A DNA stretch of 64,000 bases from Streptomyces sp. C10-9-1. GTDB taxonomy: Bacteria > Actinomycetota > Actinomycetes > Streptomycetales > Streptomycetaceae. This document shows, piece after piece, positions 16,752 through 24,630 of this stretch; position 1 is the first letter of the stretch; the number at the start of each line of letters is the position of its first letter. The notes below the pieces were generated by a model. The model did no database searches and was not told where the DNA came from. It worked only from the letters and a program-made list of their open reading frames with translations. Made by a program: the position numbers and the translations under genes. The DNA is taken from the NCBI RefSeq assembly GCF_024497955.1, contig NZ_JANHKP010000009.1, forward strand, positions 124,001-188,000. The letters run 5' to 3'.

Positions 16752-17510
16752 TCAGGCCTGGTGGCCGGTCTCCTTGGTGACCAGGGCCACGGCCTCCTCC
16801 ACGGAGTCCGTGACGTGGAACAGGGTCAGGTCGTGCTCGGACGCCTTGCCCCCGGCCACCACGCTGTCCCGCAGCCAGTCGACCAGCCCGCTCCAGTAGG
16901 AGCTGCCGAAGAGGACGATCGGGAAGCGGGTGACCTTGCGGGTCTGGACGAGGGTGAGGGCCTCGAACAGCTCGTCCAGCGTGCCCAGCCCGCCGGGCAG
17001 CACCACGAAGCCCTGGGCGTACTTCACGAACATCGTCTTCCGGACGAAGAAGTAGCGGAAGTTCACGCCGATGTCGACATGGGCGTTGATGCCCTGCTCG
17101 AAGGGGAGCTCGATACCGAGCCCCACCGAGATGCCCTTCGCCTCCCGGGCCCCCTTGTTCGCCGCCTCCATGGCGCCCGGCCCGCCGCCGGTGATCACCG
17201 CGAAGCCCGCCTCGGCCAGCGCCCGGCCGAGCTCGACGCCGGTCTCGTACTCCGGGGTGCCGGGCTTGGTGCGGGCCGAGCCGAAGACGCTGATGGCGCT
17301 GGGGAGTTCGGCGAGGGCGCCGAAGCCCTCCACGAACTCCGACTGGATCCGCATGACCCGCCACGGGTCGGTGTGGACCCACTGCGAGTCGCCCTCGGTG
17401 TCCAGCAGCCGCTGGTCGGTCGTTCCGGGCTGGACCTGCCCCCTGCGGCGCAGTACCGGCCCCAGTCGCTGCTCCTCCAACGCGCGCAGCCCCTCGGAGT
17501 TGCCGCTCAT
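16752..17510 (-). CDS. LOG-family protein (TIGR00730, cytokinin-type phosphoribohydrolase fold)
   Basis: 252 residues. Rossmann-like fold with both LOG signatures: GGGPGAMEAANKGA and PGGLGTLDELFEALTL. Homologues cleave nucleoside 5'-monophosphates to free bases (LOG of plants, Rv1205 of M. tuberculosis); the physiological substrate in Streptomyces is not certain. The first 65 residues form an extension typical of the group II form (QWVHTDPWRVMRIQSEFVEGF). The ATG at 17510 follows GGAGGGAGCAGG in the upstream sequence. It sits between folP2 and dapE, as in mycobacteria. Confidence 0.9.
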   Translation of the reverse strand: MSGNSEGLRALEEQRLGPVLRRRGQVQPGTTDQRLLDTEGDSQWVHTDPWRVMRIQSEFVEGFGALAELPSAISVFGSARTKPGTPEYETGVELGRALAEAGFAVITGGGPGAMEAANKGAREAKGISVGLGIELPFEQGINAHVDIGVNFRYFFVRKTMFVKYAQGFVVLPGGLGTLDELFEALTLVQTRKVTRFPIVLFGSSYWSGLVDWLRDSVVAGGKASEHDLTLFHVTDSVEEAVALVTKETGHQA

Positions 17511-17726
17511 GACCTGCTCCCTCCGCCGAACATCATGTGCTTCGGGACAGGGTAGGTCGGAGCAGGTGACGAATGGCGGAATCAGGGCGATCGACGGGGG
17601 GTGGGCTTGGTTGCCCCGGCCCGGACGCCGCCCGCCGGGGCGGGCAGAGGCGCCCCGGGCGGGCCGGGCGGCCCTGCGGTGCGCACCCGCCCGGGCCGGA
17701 GCGTGCCGCCCGCTCCCCCGCGCGCC

Positions 17727-18806
17727 TCAGGAGCCGAGCCACTCCCGCAGCCGCCGCTCGCAGTGGACGATCCGGTCGGTCCGCACGTGCTCGTCCCGCT
17801 TGTGCGCGTACAGCGGGTCCCCGGGTCCGTAGTTGACGGCCGGGACGCCCAGCGCGCTGAAGCGCGAGACGTCCGTCCAGCCGAACTTGGGGCGCGCGGT
17901 GCCGCCCACGGCGGCCATGAACGCGGCCGCGGCCGGGTGCGACAGGCCGGGCAGGGCGCCCCCGGTGTGGTCGTCGACCACGAACTCGCTCACCCCGCAG
18001 TCGGCGAAGACCTCGCGGACGTGCGCCTCGGCCTCCGCCATGCTGCGGTCGGGCGCGTACCGGAAGTTCACCACGACCGTGCAGGCGTCCGGGATGACGT
18101 TGGTGGCGACGCCGCCCTCGATGCCCACCGCGTTGAGGCCCTCCCGGTACTCCAGGCCGTCGATCTCCACCCGGCGGGGCCGGTAGGAGGCGAGGCGGGC
18201 CAGGATGGGGGAGGCCGCGTGGATGGCGTTGGAGCCCATCCAGCCGCGCGCCGAGTGGGACCGCTCCCCCGCCGTGCGCAGATGGACCCGCAGGGTCCCC
18301 TGGCAGCCGCCCTCCACCTCGGCGTCCGAGCCCTCCAGCAGGATGGCGAAGTCCCCCTCCAGCCAGTCGGGGTGCGCCTCGGCGACGTGCCCGAGGCCGT
18401 TGAGGTGGGCGGCGACCTCCTCGTTGTCGTAGAAGACGAAGGTCAGGTCGCGGTTGGGCTCGGGCACCGTTGCGGCGATGCGCAGCTGCACGGCCACGCC
18501 CGACTTCATGTCGCTGGTGCCGCAGCCCCACAGCACCCCGTCCCCGTCGAGCCGGGAGGGGACGTTGTCGGCGATCGGGACCGTGTCGATGTGCCCGGCG
18601 AGCACCACGCGCTCCGCCCTGCCGAGGCGGGTGCGGGCCACGACGTTGTTGCCGTGGCGGTCGACGGTGAGGTGGGGCAGGGCGCGCAGGGCCTGCTCGA
18701 TGGCGTCGGCGAGGGGCTTCTCCTGGCCGCTGACCGAGGGGAAGTCGACCAGCGCGGCGGTGAGCGCCGGGCCGTCGAGGCTGAGGTCGAGCGTGGTGTC
18801 GGGCAT
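17727..18806 (-). CDS. dapE: Succinyl-diaminopimelate desuccinylase
   Basis: 359 residues, M20 metallopeptidase fold. Zinc ligands and catalytic residues are visible: AGHIDTVP (His, with the general Asp), GTSDMKSG (bridging Asp), YDNEEVA (catalytic Glu and ligand Glu) and the C-terminal DPLYAHKRDEHV (His). The dimerisation insert lies between about residues 165 and 275. The enzyme releases succinate from N-succinyl-LL-diaminopimelate, giving LL-DAP, the cross-linking amino acid of Streptomyces peptidoglycan. TAGGCT lies 7 nt before the ATG, with no RBS. The succinylase pathway partner dapC is 3 kb away. Confidence 0.93.
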   Translation of the reverse strand: MPDTTLDLSLDGPALTAALVDFPSVSGQEKPLADAIEQALRALPHLTVDRHGNNVVARTRLGRAERVVLAGHIDTVPIADNVPSRLDGDGVLWGCGTSDMKSGVAVQLRIAATVPEPNRDLTFVFYDNEEVAAHLNGLGHVAEAHPDWLEGDFAILLEGSDAEVEGGCQGTLRVHLRTAGERSHSARGWMGSNAIHAASPILARLASYRPRRVEIDGLEYREGLNAVGIEGGVATNVIPDACTVVVNFRYAPDRSMAEAEAHVREVFADCGVSEFVVDDHTGGALPGLSHPAAAAFMAAVGGTARPKFGWTDVSRFSALGVPAVNYGPGDPLYAHKRDEHVRTDRIVHCERRLREWLGS

Positions 18807-18813
18807 GGTCCCG

Positions 18814-18819
18814 AGCCTA
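18814..18819 (-). promoter_or_regulatory. Candidate -10 box (TAGGCT), leaderless layout, dapE
   Basis: Minus-strand TAGGCT with a 7-nt gap to the dapE ATG at 18806; identical hexamer and spacing to the gene at 778. Confidence 0.5.
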
Positions 18820-18939
18820 TGTCCTCGGCCCGGGCCGGGGCGGGCGCGGTCCGGCCCCGTCGGGACCGGGGGCCGGTGCGGTCCCGGGGGTGCCCTCCGC
18901 CGGGGGAGGTCGGCCGGAGGCGCCGCGGCGGGGCTCCAG

Positions 18940-18945
18940 TACCGT
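18940..18945 (+). promoter_or_regulatory. Candidate -10 box (TACCGT), leaderless layout
   Basis: TACCGT lies 7 nt before the GTG at 18953; there is no RBS in the gap. Confidence 0.4.
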
Positions 18946-18952
18946 GTGCCTC

Positions 18953-19858
18953 GTGTCCGAGACCGCCTCCCCCGTCCGGCGCGGCCGCCTGCGGCGGTTC
19001 GCCGCCGCGCTCCTCGTGCTGCTGGCGCTGGCCGGCTACGTCACCGTGCGGTACGTCACCGGCGGCGGCCCGCCCGGGTGCGTCGTCCGGGCCTCCGAGA
19101 AGGGCGGAGCGGCGTACCGGCTGTCCGCCGAGCAGGCCGACAACGCGGCCACCATCGCCGCGGTGGGCACCACCCGCGGCATGCCGCAGCGCGCGGTCAC
19201 CATCGCGCTGGCGACCGCCCTGCAGGAGTCGGCGCTGCGGAACATCACCTACGGCGACCGCGACTCCCTCGGCCTGTTCCAGCAGCGCCCCTCGCAGGGC
19301 TGGGGGACGCCGGAGCAGATCCTCGACCCGGTCTACTCGGCCGGGATCTTCTACGACCACCTCGCCGAGGTGCCGGGCTACTCGCGGCTGCCGCTGACGG
19401 TGGCCGCGCAGCGGGTCCAGCGCAGCGGCTTCCCGCAGGCCTACGCGAAGCACGAGCCGGACGCGACCCTGCTGTCCGCAGCGCTCACCGGCGGCGCCTC
19501 GGCGGCGCTCAGCTGCTCGGTGCGCCCGGACGGCCGGGCGGGCGACGCCTCGGCCGTGCAGGAGGAGCTGACCCGGGCGTTCGGCCCCGGTCTGCTGCCG
19601 CCGTCCGCCCCGGCGGCCGGGGCCCCGGGCTCCGCGGTCCTCTCCGTGCCGGTGGACCGGGAGGACCCGGACGGGGGCGACCGGCGGGGCTGGGAGCTGG
19701 CGCACTGGGCCGTGGCGCGCTCCGACGCGCTGCGGGTCGCCGAGGTCTCCTACGCGGGCCGCGTGTGGAGCTCCGACCGGGCGGTGGAGGGCTGGCGCGC
19801 GCAGCGGTCGGCCCGCGGGGACGACGGCGGCAGCGTCCGGATACGCGTCGCCCACTAG
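18953..19858 (+). CDS. Membrane-anchored protein with lysozyme/transglycosylase-like domain
   Basis: 301 residues. A basic N-terminus and one hydrophobic helix (about residues 15-37, FAAALLVLLALAGYVTVRYV) anchor it, with the rest outside. Residues about 60-165 (ADNAATIAAVGTTRGMP, TALQESALRN, DSLGLFQQRPSQGWGTPEQI) match a secreted actinobacterial domain of the lysozyme superfamily; the Glu in LQES would be the catalytic acid (inference). The 100-residue tail is Pro/Ala-rich with a closing basic strand. Such proteins are often mislabelled 'heavy metal transporter'. The GTG at 18953 is preferred because TACCGT sits 7 nt upstream; GTG 18944 is an alternative. It is divergent from dapE, a cell-wall precursor gene. 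Confidence 0.75.
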   Translation: MSETASPVRRGRLRRFAAALLVLLALAGYVTVRYVTGGGPPGCVVRASEKGGAAYRLSAEQADNAATIAAVGTTRGMPQRAVTIALATALQESALRNITYGDRDSLGLFQQRPSQGWGTPEQILDPVYSAGIFYDHLAEVPGYSRLPLTVAAQRVQRSGFPQAYAKHEPDATLLSAALTGGASAALSCSVRPDGRAGDASAVQEELTRAFGPGLLPPSAPAAGAPGSAVLSVPVDREDPDGGDRRGWELAHWAVARSDALRVAEVSYAGRVWSSDRAVEGWRAQRSARGDDGGSVRIRVAH

Positions 19859-19861
19859 GCA

Positions 19862-19992
19862 CTGCCCCGCGACTCCCGGCGGGCGTCCGACGGCGGTTGC
19901 GGCACCCCGCGGCGTTGGCGGATGCATCCGGACGCGTCCGGCAGGCGGAGGCTCCTCCGTCTGCCGGACGCACCGCATCCGACGCCGCGCGC
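19862..19992 (+). repeat. Left arm of 131-bp inverted repeat flanking the AMIN-like gene
   Basis: Base-by-base comparison with the reverse complement of 20859-20989 gives about 117 of 131 identical positions, with no gaps. Identity stops sharply at both ends. The arm begins 4 bp after the stop of the preceding gene. It contains the hairpin at 19934-19971. No target-site duplication is visible outside the arms. Confidence 0.9.
19934..19971. terminator. Near-perfect hairpin inside the left repeat arm
   Basis: 18-bp arms (19934-19951, 19954-19971) with one mismatch and a 2-nt centre. Lying between two convergent genes it may end both transcripts. The right arm holds a decayed copy (20880-20917). 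Confidence 0.6.
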
Positions 19993-20073
19993 AACGGCCG
20001 GACAGCCCCGGGTCGTGTCGGAACCGCGCCGCGAAGGCGCGTCCCGCAGAGCGATCACGACCCGACGCGCACG

Positions 20074-20655
20074 CTAGCTCGTCCAGCTGTGGGCCACGTC
20101 GACCACGACCCTGTCGTCCAACTGGAACACGCGGAAGGGCAGTCGGGCCCGCACACCGAGACCGACCTGCGTCTCGCCCTCGAAGGTGCTGCCGAACCGG
20201 GTGTCCCGGAAGGTGCTGTACCCGCTGACGTCCACGCCGGGCAAGGGCTCACCGGCTTCGCCCGGGTAGGTCGGCACGCCGGCCTCCAGGTCGTAGCTCC
20301 ACGCGCCGACGCGGACGTCGAGGATCGCCCCGCCGGCGACCGGAATGTACTCGCCCGAGGGCCCCGCGTGGAACCGGTCCACGTACTGGACGTGGTAACC
20401 GATCCGGTCACCACCGCCGGGCACGTCGAAGACGATGCGGTCGAAGCACTCGTGCTGTCCGGTCCGGATGTCCTCCAGGTGATCGGCCCCCTGGGGGGCA
20501 CCGCCCTTGACGCCGCTGCCCCAGCCCGTGGGACAGACGGCCGCCGTCGCCCGCGACCCCTCCGCCGGGGCCGCGCCCGCGGTACCCGCCGCCGCCCCCA
20601 ACGTGCCACCCGCAAGCACGAACACCGCCATTGCCGCTCCGAAACGCCGCATCAT
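20074..20655 (-). CDS. Secreted AMIN-like domain protein
   Basis: 193 residues. The signal peptide is clear: MMRR, then a hydrophobic run (AAMAVFVLAGGTLGAAAGTAG) with cleavage likely after AGA-A. The mature protein shows the actinobacterial AMIN-like pattern: HECFDRIVFDV, a GYHVQYVD strand, GGAILDVRV, then FEGETQVGLGVRARLPFRVFQLDDRVVVDVAHSW. AMIN-related beta-sandwiches bind cell-wall or surface components; a ligand here is unknown. AAAGGGGAA lies just before the tandem ATGs (20655 and 20652). The whole gene is bounded by a 131-bp inverted repeat, and no other gene lies between the arms, so it looks like a one-gene cassette. Confidence 0.8.
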   Translation of the reverse strand: MMRRFGAAMAVFVLAGGTLGAAAGTAGAAPAEGSRATAAVCPTGWGSGVKGGAPQGADHLEDIRTGQHECFDRIVFDVPGGGDRIGYHVQYVDRFHAGPSGEYIPVAGGAILDVRVGAWSYDLEAGVPTYPGEAGEPLPGVDVSGYSTFRDTRFGSTFEGETQVGLGVRARLPFRVFQLDDRVVVDVAHSWTS

Positions 20656-21307
20656 TTCCCCTTTGATCGCGTGTGGTCACGGACTCCGCTGTCAGATGGG
20701 ACACCCCGCGGCACCCGGAAGGTTGCACACCGGCCGGGCCCGATCCGGGAAACCCGCCATCCGCCGTCACTGCCCGACAGCGGCCCCGATGCCCACCGCA
20801 GATCGACCACGGGCCGATGCGCTCCGCCGGGGGCCGCCCCGCCGTCGCCGGTGGACCGGCGCGCGGCGTCCGACGCGCTGCGTCCGGCAGACGGAGGAGC
20901 CTCCGCCTACCGGATGTATCCGCACACATCCGGCAACGCCCCGGGGTGCCGCAACCGCCGTCGGACGCCCGCCGGGAATCGCGGGACAGCCGCCGCCGGG
21001 GCACCAGTACGAAGGTTCACCCCCGGGAGCCACGGCACCCCCTCCGGGGATGGCGCGCGGGCCGCGCGGACAACCGGCAGGCAGGGGAGGCGGAGCGGCG
21101 CCCGGCAACGGGAGTGACGTTCCTGCACCCTTTCGGACATGACGGTGTTCGCCCGTTATCGGCCGGGCCCGGCCCTTCGGCCCGTTACCGATTCTTTACC
21201 TTGGGGTGCCGAAACTTACCCCGCCCTCCCGCCGGTTGTCAGGACGTCCGTGCACGGACAGCAGCACCACCGCACAGTCCGAACGTCCTCTCGCTTCAAG
21301 GAGCACC
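20656..21307. other. 652-bp intergenic region, AMIN-like gene to next secreted protein gene
   Basis: I see no convincing gene here; the frames that stay open show no family pattern and are explained by base composition. It holds the upstream region of the AMIN-like gene (20656-20858), the right repeat arm (20859-20989), and about 320 bp upstream of the gene at 21308, including a less GC-rich stretch near 21180-21240 (GATTCTTTACC, GAAACTTACC) that is the best promoter candidate for that gene. Confidence 0.6.
20859..20989 (-). repeat. Right arm of 131-bp inverted repeat flanking the AMIN-like gene
   Basis: Inverted partner of 19862-19992. Most of the 14 or so differences cluster in the middle third and weaken the internal hairpin in this copy (20880-20897 with 20900-20917), while the outer third next to position 20989 is nearly identical to its partner. 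Confidence 0.9.
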
Positions 21308-21718
21308 ATGTCCCTCCCCCTGACCCGTCGGATCGCCCGTGCCGCGCTGCTCATCGCGGCGGGAGCAGCTCCCGTGGTCGGTGCGGCCGGCTCCGCGGGC
21401 GCTGCCACCCTCCCCGAGACCCCCGTGGGGGGCCTGACGGCGCTCGACACCGCGAACGTCGACGGAACGGTCGACAGCGTCTCCAGGGAGACCACCGAGG
21501 TCGCCGGCCAGGTCGGCGGCCCGACCGCCGGTAAGGCCGCGCCCGCCGCGACCGAGACCGTGGGCAAGGCGGCCGGGCAGGCCGCCCCGGTCGCCGAGCG
21601 GGCGGCCGGCGACGCCGCGGGCGAGGCCGGCGGCCTGCTCGGCGGCGGTCTGCCGACCGACGCGCTGGCCGGCGGCGCCACCGGCGCCCTCGGCGGGGGT
21701 CTGCCGCTGGGCGGCTGA
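21308..21718 (+). CDS. Small secreted Ala/Gly-rich protein
   Basis: 136 residues. MSLPLTRR plus a hydrophobic run (AALLIAAGAAPVVGAAGSAGA) form a signal peptide. The mature part is low-complexity: a Thr/Val/Glu segment (LDTANVDGTVDSVSRETTEVAGQV), an Ala-rich amphipathic stretch (AAPAATETVGKAAGQAAPVAERAAGDAAGEA) and a Gly/Leu-rich tail (GGLLGGGLPTDALAGGATGALGGGLPLGG). It has no catalytic motif or cysteine. AAGGAG precedes the ATG. A perfect 20-bp hairpin follows. Likely a surface or extracellular-matrix protein of unknown role (inference). Confidence 0.75.
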   Translation: MSLPLTRRIARAALLIAAGAAPVVGAAGSAGAATLPETPVGGLTALDTANVDGTVDSVSRETTEVAGQVGGPTAGKAAPAATETVGKAAGQAAPVAERAAGDAAGEAGGLLGGGLPTDALAGGATGALGGGLPLGG

Positions 21719-21730
21719 CCGCCGGCACGC

Positions 21731-21774
21731 ACGTGCGGAGGGGCCCGGCGGTGTCGCCGGGCCCCTCCGCACGT
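21731..21774. terminator. Strong bidirectional terminator hairpin
   Basis: Perfect 20-bp stem (21731-21750 with 21755-21774) and a GTGT tetraloop, between the convergent genes ending at 21718 and 21821. Confidence 0.85.
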
Positions 21775-21820
21775 CCGCGGGCGCGACCGGGGGCTCCCGC
21801 TGCCGGGGCCCCGGCAGCCG

Positions 21821-22915
21821 TCACCCGAGGCGCTTGACCGCGGCCTCCACCCGCTCGTCGGTGGCCGTGAACGCCACCCGCACGAAGCGGGCGCCCGCCT
21901 CGCCGTAGAAGTCGCCGGGGGCGACCAGGATGCCCCGCTCGGCGAGGCGGGCCACGGTGTCCCAGCACGGTTCGTCCCGCGTCGCCCAGAGGTACAGGCT
22001 CGCCTCGCTGTGCTCGATCCGGAAGCCGTCCGACTCCAGCGCCGTGCGCAGCGCCGCCCGCCGGGCCGCGTAGCGCGCCCGCTGCTCGGCCACGTGCACG
22101 TCGTCGCCGAGAGCGGCGACCGTCGCGGCCTGCACGGGCGCCGGGGTCATCATCCCGCCGTGCTTGCGGATGGTCAGGAGCTCGCCCAGCACCCCGGCGT
22201 CACCGACGAGGAACGCCGCGCGGTACCCGGCCAGGTTGGAGCGCTTGGAGAGCGAGTGGACCGCGACGACGCCCTCGTAGGAGCCGCCGCAGACGTCCGG
22301 GTGGAGCACCGAGACCGGCTCCGCCTCCCAGCCGAGCTCCAGGTAGCACTCGTCGCTGAACAGCAGCACCCCGTGCTCGCGCGCCCAGGCCACGGTGCGG
22401 GCCAGCTCGTCCCTGCCCAGCACCCTGCCGGTGGGGTTGGAGGGCGAGTTGAGCCAGAGCAGGCGCAGCCCCCGCGGGTCGAGCTCGGTCGGGTCGTCGT
22501 ACACCACCGGGGTGGCACCGCACAGCCGGGCGCCCACCTCGTAGGTCGGGTACGCCAGCCGGGGGTAGGCGACCGCGTCGCCCGCCCCGAGGCCCAGCTG
22601 GGTCGGCAGCCAGGCCACCAGCTCCTTGGAGCCCACCACCGGCAGCACGTTGGTGTGCTGCGGGTCCACCGCGCCGAGCCGGCGGGCGGCCCAGCCGGTG
22701 AGCGCGTCGCGCAGGGCGGGCGTGCCCCAGACCGTCGGGTAGCCGGGCGAGTCGGCGGCGTCCACGAGGGCCTGCCGGACGATCCCCGGCACGGGGTCGA
22801 CCGGGGTGCCGACGGACAGGTCGACGATGCCGTCGGCATGGGCCGCGGCCGTCGCCTTGAACGGTTCGAGCTTGTCCCAGGGGAAGACGGGGAGGCGCGA
22901 CGAGACTGCGGCCAC
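21821..22915 (-). CDS. dapC: Succinyldiaminopimelate aminotransferase
   Basis: 364 residues, fold-type I class I/II aminotransferase. PLP lysine in SLSKRSNLAGYRAAF, cofactor-pocket NSPSNPTGR and FSDECYLELGW, C-terminal Arg in ARFVRVAF. It converts N-succinyl-2-amino-6-ketopimelate with glutamate to succinyl-DAP in lysine/peptidoglycan precursor synthesis. The actinobacterial DapC N-terminus (LPVFPWDKLEPFKATAAAHADG) and its place directly downstream of the ferredoxin gene (fdxC-dapC in mycobacteria) decide the name. The start is a GTG at 22915 with a weak GTGAG upstream. A hairpin lies between it and fdxA, so it may depend on read-through or its own promoter. Confidence 0.93.
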   Translation of the reverse strand: MAAVSSRLPVFPWDKLEPFKATAAAHADGIVDLSVGTPVDPVPGIVRQALVDAADSPGYPTVWGTPALRDALTGWAARRLGAVDPQHTNVLPVVGSKELVAWLPTQLGLGAGDAVAYPRLAYPTYEVGARLCGATPVVYDDPTELDPRGLRLLWLNSPSNPTGRVLGRDELARTVAWAREHGVLLFSDECYLELGWEAEPVSVLHPDVCGGSYEGVVAVHSLSKRSNLAGYRAAFLVGDAGVLGELLTIRKHGGMMTPAPVQAATVAALGDDVHVAEQRARYAARRAALRTALESDGFRIEHSEASLYLWATRDEPCWDTVARLAERGILVAPGDFYGEAGARFVRVAFTATDERVEAAVKRLG

Positions 22916-22958
22916 GGCGGGGACTCACTTTCTGGTGCGGCGGGCGGGGATACGCCGC

Positions 22959-22988
22959 GGTCCCGCACGACGGGTGCCGTGCGGGACC
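22959..22988 (-). terminator. Stem-loop between fdxA and dapC
   Basis: Perfect 11-bp stem (22959-22969 with 22978-22988) and an 8-nt loop, 56 bp after the fdxA stop. Probably partial termination before dapC. Confidence 0.65.
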
Positions 22989-23043
22989 GGGGCGTGCGCA
23001 GGGGCGGCCCGCCGGTGCGGCGGGCCGGACCGCTCGGGGCGGT

Positions 23044-23364
23044 TCAGCCGTTCTGCGGCGGCAGGGCGGCGATGAAGGGGTGGTCCCGCTCGATCAGGCC
23101 GAGCTTGGACGCGCCACCGGGCGAACCGAGCTCGTCGAAGAACTCGACGTTCGCCTTGTAGTAGTCCTTCCACTCCTCCGGGGTGTCGTCCTCGTAGAAG
23201 ATCGCCTCCACCGGGCAGACCGGCTCGCAAGCACCGCAGTCGACGCATTCGTCCGGGTGGATGTACAAGGACCGGGAGCCCTCGTAGATGCAGTCGACGG
23301 GGCACTCCTCGATGCACGCCTTGTCCTTCACGTCGACACAAGGCTGCGCGATGACGTAGGTCAC
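23044..23364 (-). CDS. fdxA: 7Fe ferredoxin
   Basis: 106 residues. The N-terminal half has the seven-iron pattern: CVDVKDKACIEECPVDCIYEG, where the spacing gives the [3Fe-4S] site, and CVDCGACEPVCPV, which supplies the [4Fe-4S] ligands. The C-terminal 45 residues (EEWKDYYKANVEFFDELGSPGGA) form the actinobacterial extension. It acts as a one-electron carrier for cytoplasmic redox enzymes such as P450s. The start is GTG at 23364 with GAGGA upstream. Divergent from the GNAT gene with 113 bp between. Confidence 0.95.
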   Translation of the reverse strand: MTYVIAQPCVDVKDKACIEECPVDCIYEGSRSLYIHPDECVDCGACEPVCPVEAIFYEDDTPEEWKDYYKANVEFFDELGSPGGASKLGLIERDHPFIAALPPQNG

Positions 23365-23477
23365 GCTGTCGTTCCTCCTCGGTAAGGGCTGGCTTGCGCG
23401 GGAGCGCGGCGTCGTCGATGCCCGCCCCTAGTATCTCCGTTCCTGGGGACGATCCGAACAGGAGGGGCGGAGGAACC

Positions 23478-24482
23478 GTGGAATTCACTGCCGGCGGGCG
23501 GCTCGTGGTCCGAATTACCCCGGCTGACGTGGGGAAACGGGTGTCGGTCAGGAGTGCGGGGGCAGCCACTCAAGCGGGTGCCCGGTTCACCGACACGGTC
23601 GGGGTTCTCACATCGTGGACCGACGGTGTGCTGCTGATCACACGGCGCACCGGCGAGAGCGTCCGTGTCCCGGAGTCCTCACTGGTGGCGGGCCGGACGG
23701 TACCGGCCGCCCCCGCCCGGCGCCGGGGCCCGGCGGCCTCCTTCGGGGAGCTCGCGCGGGCGGCGTCCCGGGCGTGGCAGCCGCAGGAGGCCGAGCGCCT
23801 CGGCGAGTGGGAGCTGCGTGCCGCGTCCGGGTTCACCCGGCGCGCCAACTCGGTGCTGCCGCTGGGCGACCCCGGGATGCCGCTGGACCGGGCGCTGGAG
23901 CGGGTGCGCGCCTGGTACGCGGCACGCGGGCTGCCCGCCTACGTCCAGGCGGCGACCGGGGCCGCGGGTACCCAGGAGGAGCTGTGCGCGGCGCTGGAGG
24001 AGCGCGGCTGGGAGCGTGAGGTCTCCGCCGAGGTGCTGGTCGGGCCTCTCGCCCCGCTGGCCGACCGGGACGCGGACGTCTCCCGCGTCACGGTCTCCCG
24101 CACGGCCGGGGAGGGGTGGCTGCGCCGCTACGGGCGGTTCGGGGGACCGGAGGGGGAGCTGCCCGCGCAGGTGCGGGCGGTGCTCGCCGCGGGCCCCTCG
24201 GTGTGGTTCGCCTCCGTGCCGGGGGCGGACGGGGTGCCGGCGGCGATCGGCCGCTGCGTCGTCGACGGGCGCTGGGCGGGGTTCATGGCCGTCGAGGTGG
24301 CCCCGGAGCACCGGCGCCGGGGCCTGGGCACGGCGGTGATGGCCGCCCTGGCGGGCCGGGCGCTCGCGGAGGGCGCCTCGGCCGCCTGGCTCCAGGTCGA
24401 GGCGGGCAACGAGGCCGCGCAGGCCCTGTACGCGGGTCTCGGCTTCGCGGTGCACCACCGCTACCACCACTTCCGCGCCTGA
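23478..24482 (+). CDS. GNAT-family N-acetyltransferase with N-terminal extension
   Basis: 334 residues. Residues about 1-80 form a small beta-rich domain (GGRLVVRITPADVGKRVSVRS, GVLTSWTDGVLLITRRTG). Residues about 85-330 hold a degenerate then a canonical acetyltransferase half, with the acetyl-CoA loop VAPEHRRRGLGTAVMAAL and the closing NEAAQALYAGLGFAVHHRYHHF. The GTG at 23478 is supported by GGAGGAA just upstream. The acyl acceptor is unknown. This two-part form, with a leading SH3-like module, is common beside fdxA in Streptomyces (family recollection, not proven here). Confidence 0.85.
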   Translation: MEFTAGGRLVVRITPADVGKRVSVRSAGAATQAGARFTDTVGVLTSWTDGVLLITRRTGESVRVPESSLVAGRTVPAAPARRRGPAASFGELARAASRAWQPQEAERLGEWELRAASGFTRRANSVLPLGDPGMPLDRALERVRAWYAARGLPAYVQAATGAAGTQEELCAALEERGWEREVSAEVLVGPLAPLADRDADVSRVTVSRTAGEGWLRRYGRFGGPEGELPAQVRAVLAAGPSVWFASVPGADGVPAAIGRCVVDGRWAGFMAVEVAPEHRRRGLGTAVMAALAGRALAEGASAAWLQVEAGNEAAQALYAGLGFAVHHRYHHFRA

Positions 24483-24630
24483 GGCTCCGGCCGCGGCCCG
24501 AGGGTGCGGCCCGAGGGACAATGGGCGCACCGCGGCGGCCGGCGGGGGCGTCCGGCCCCTGTGCGCCCGGCCGCGGCCGGCGCGCGGGCGCCGCCGGTCC
24601 GACGAGTCCTGGACGGGGTACGACAGCCAT

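Noticed and set aside
19862..20989. Insertion sequence with terminal inverted repeats
   Set aside because: No transposase or fragment of one lies between the arms and no direct target repeat is seen, so I report an inverted-repeat cassette, not an IS.
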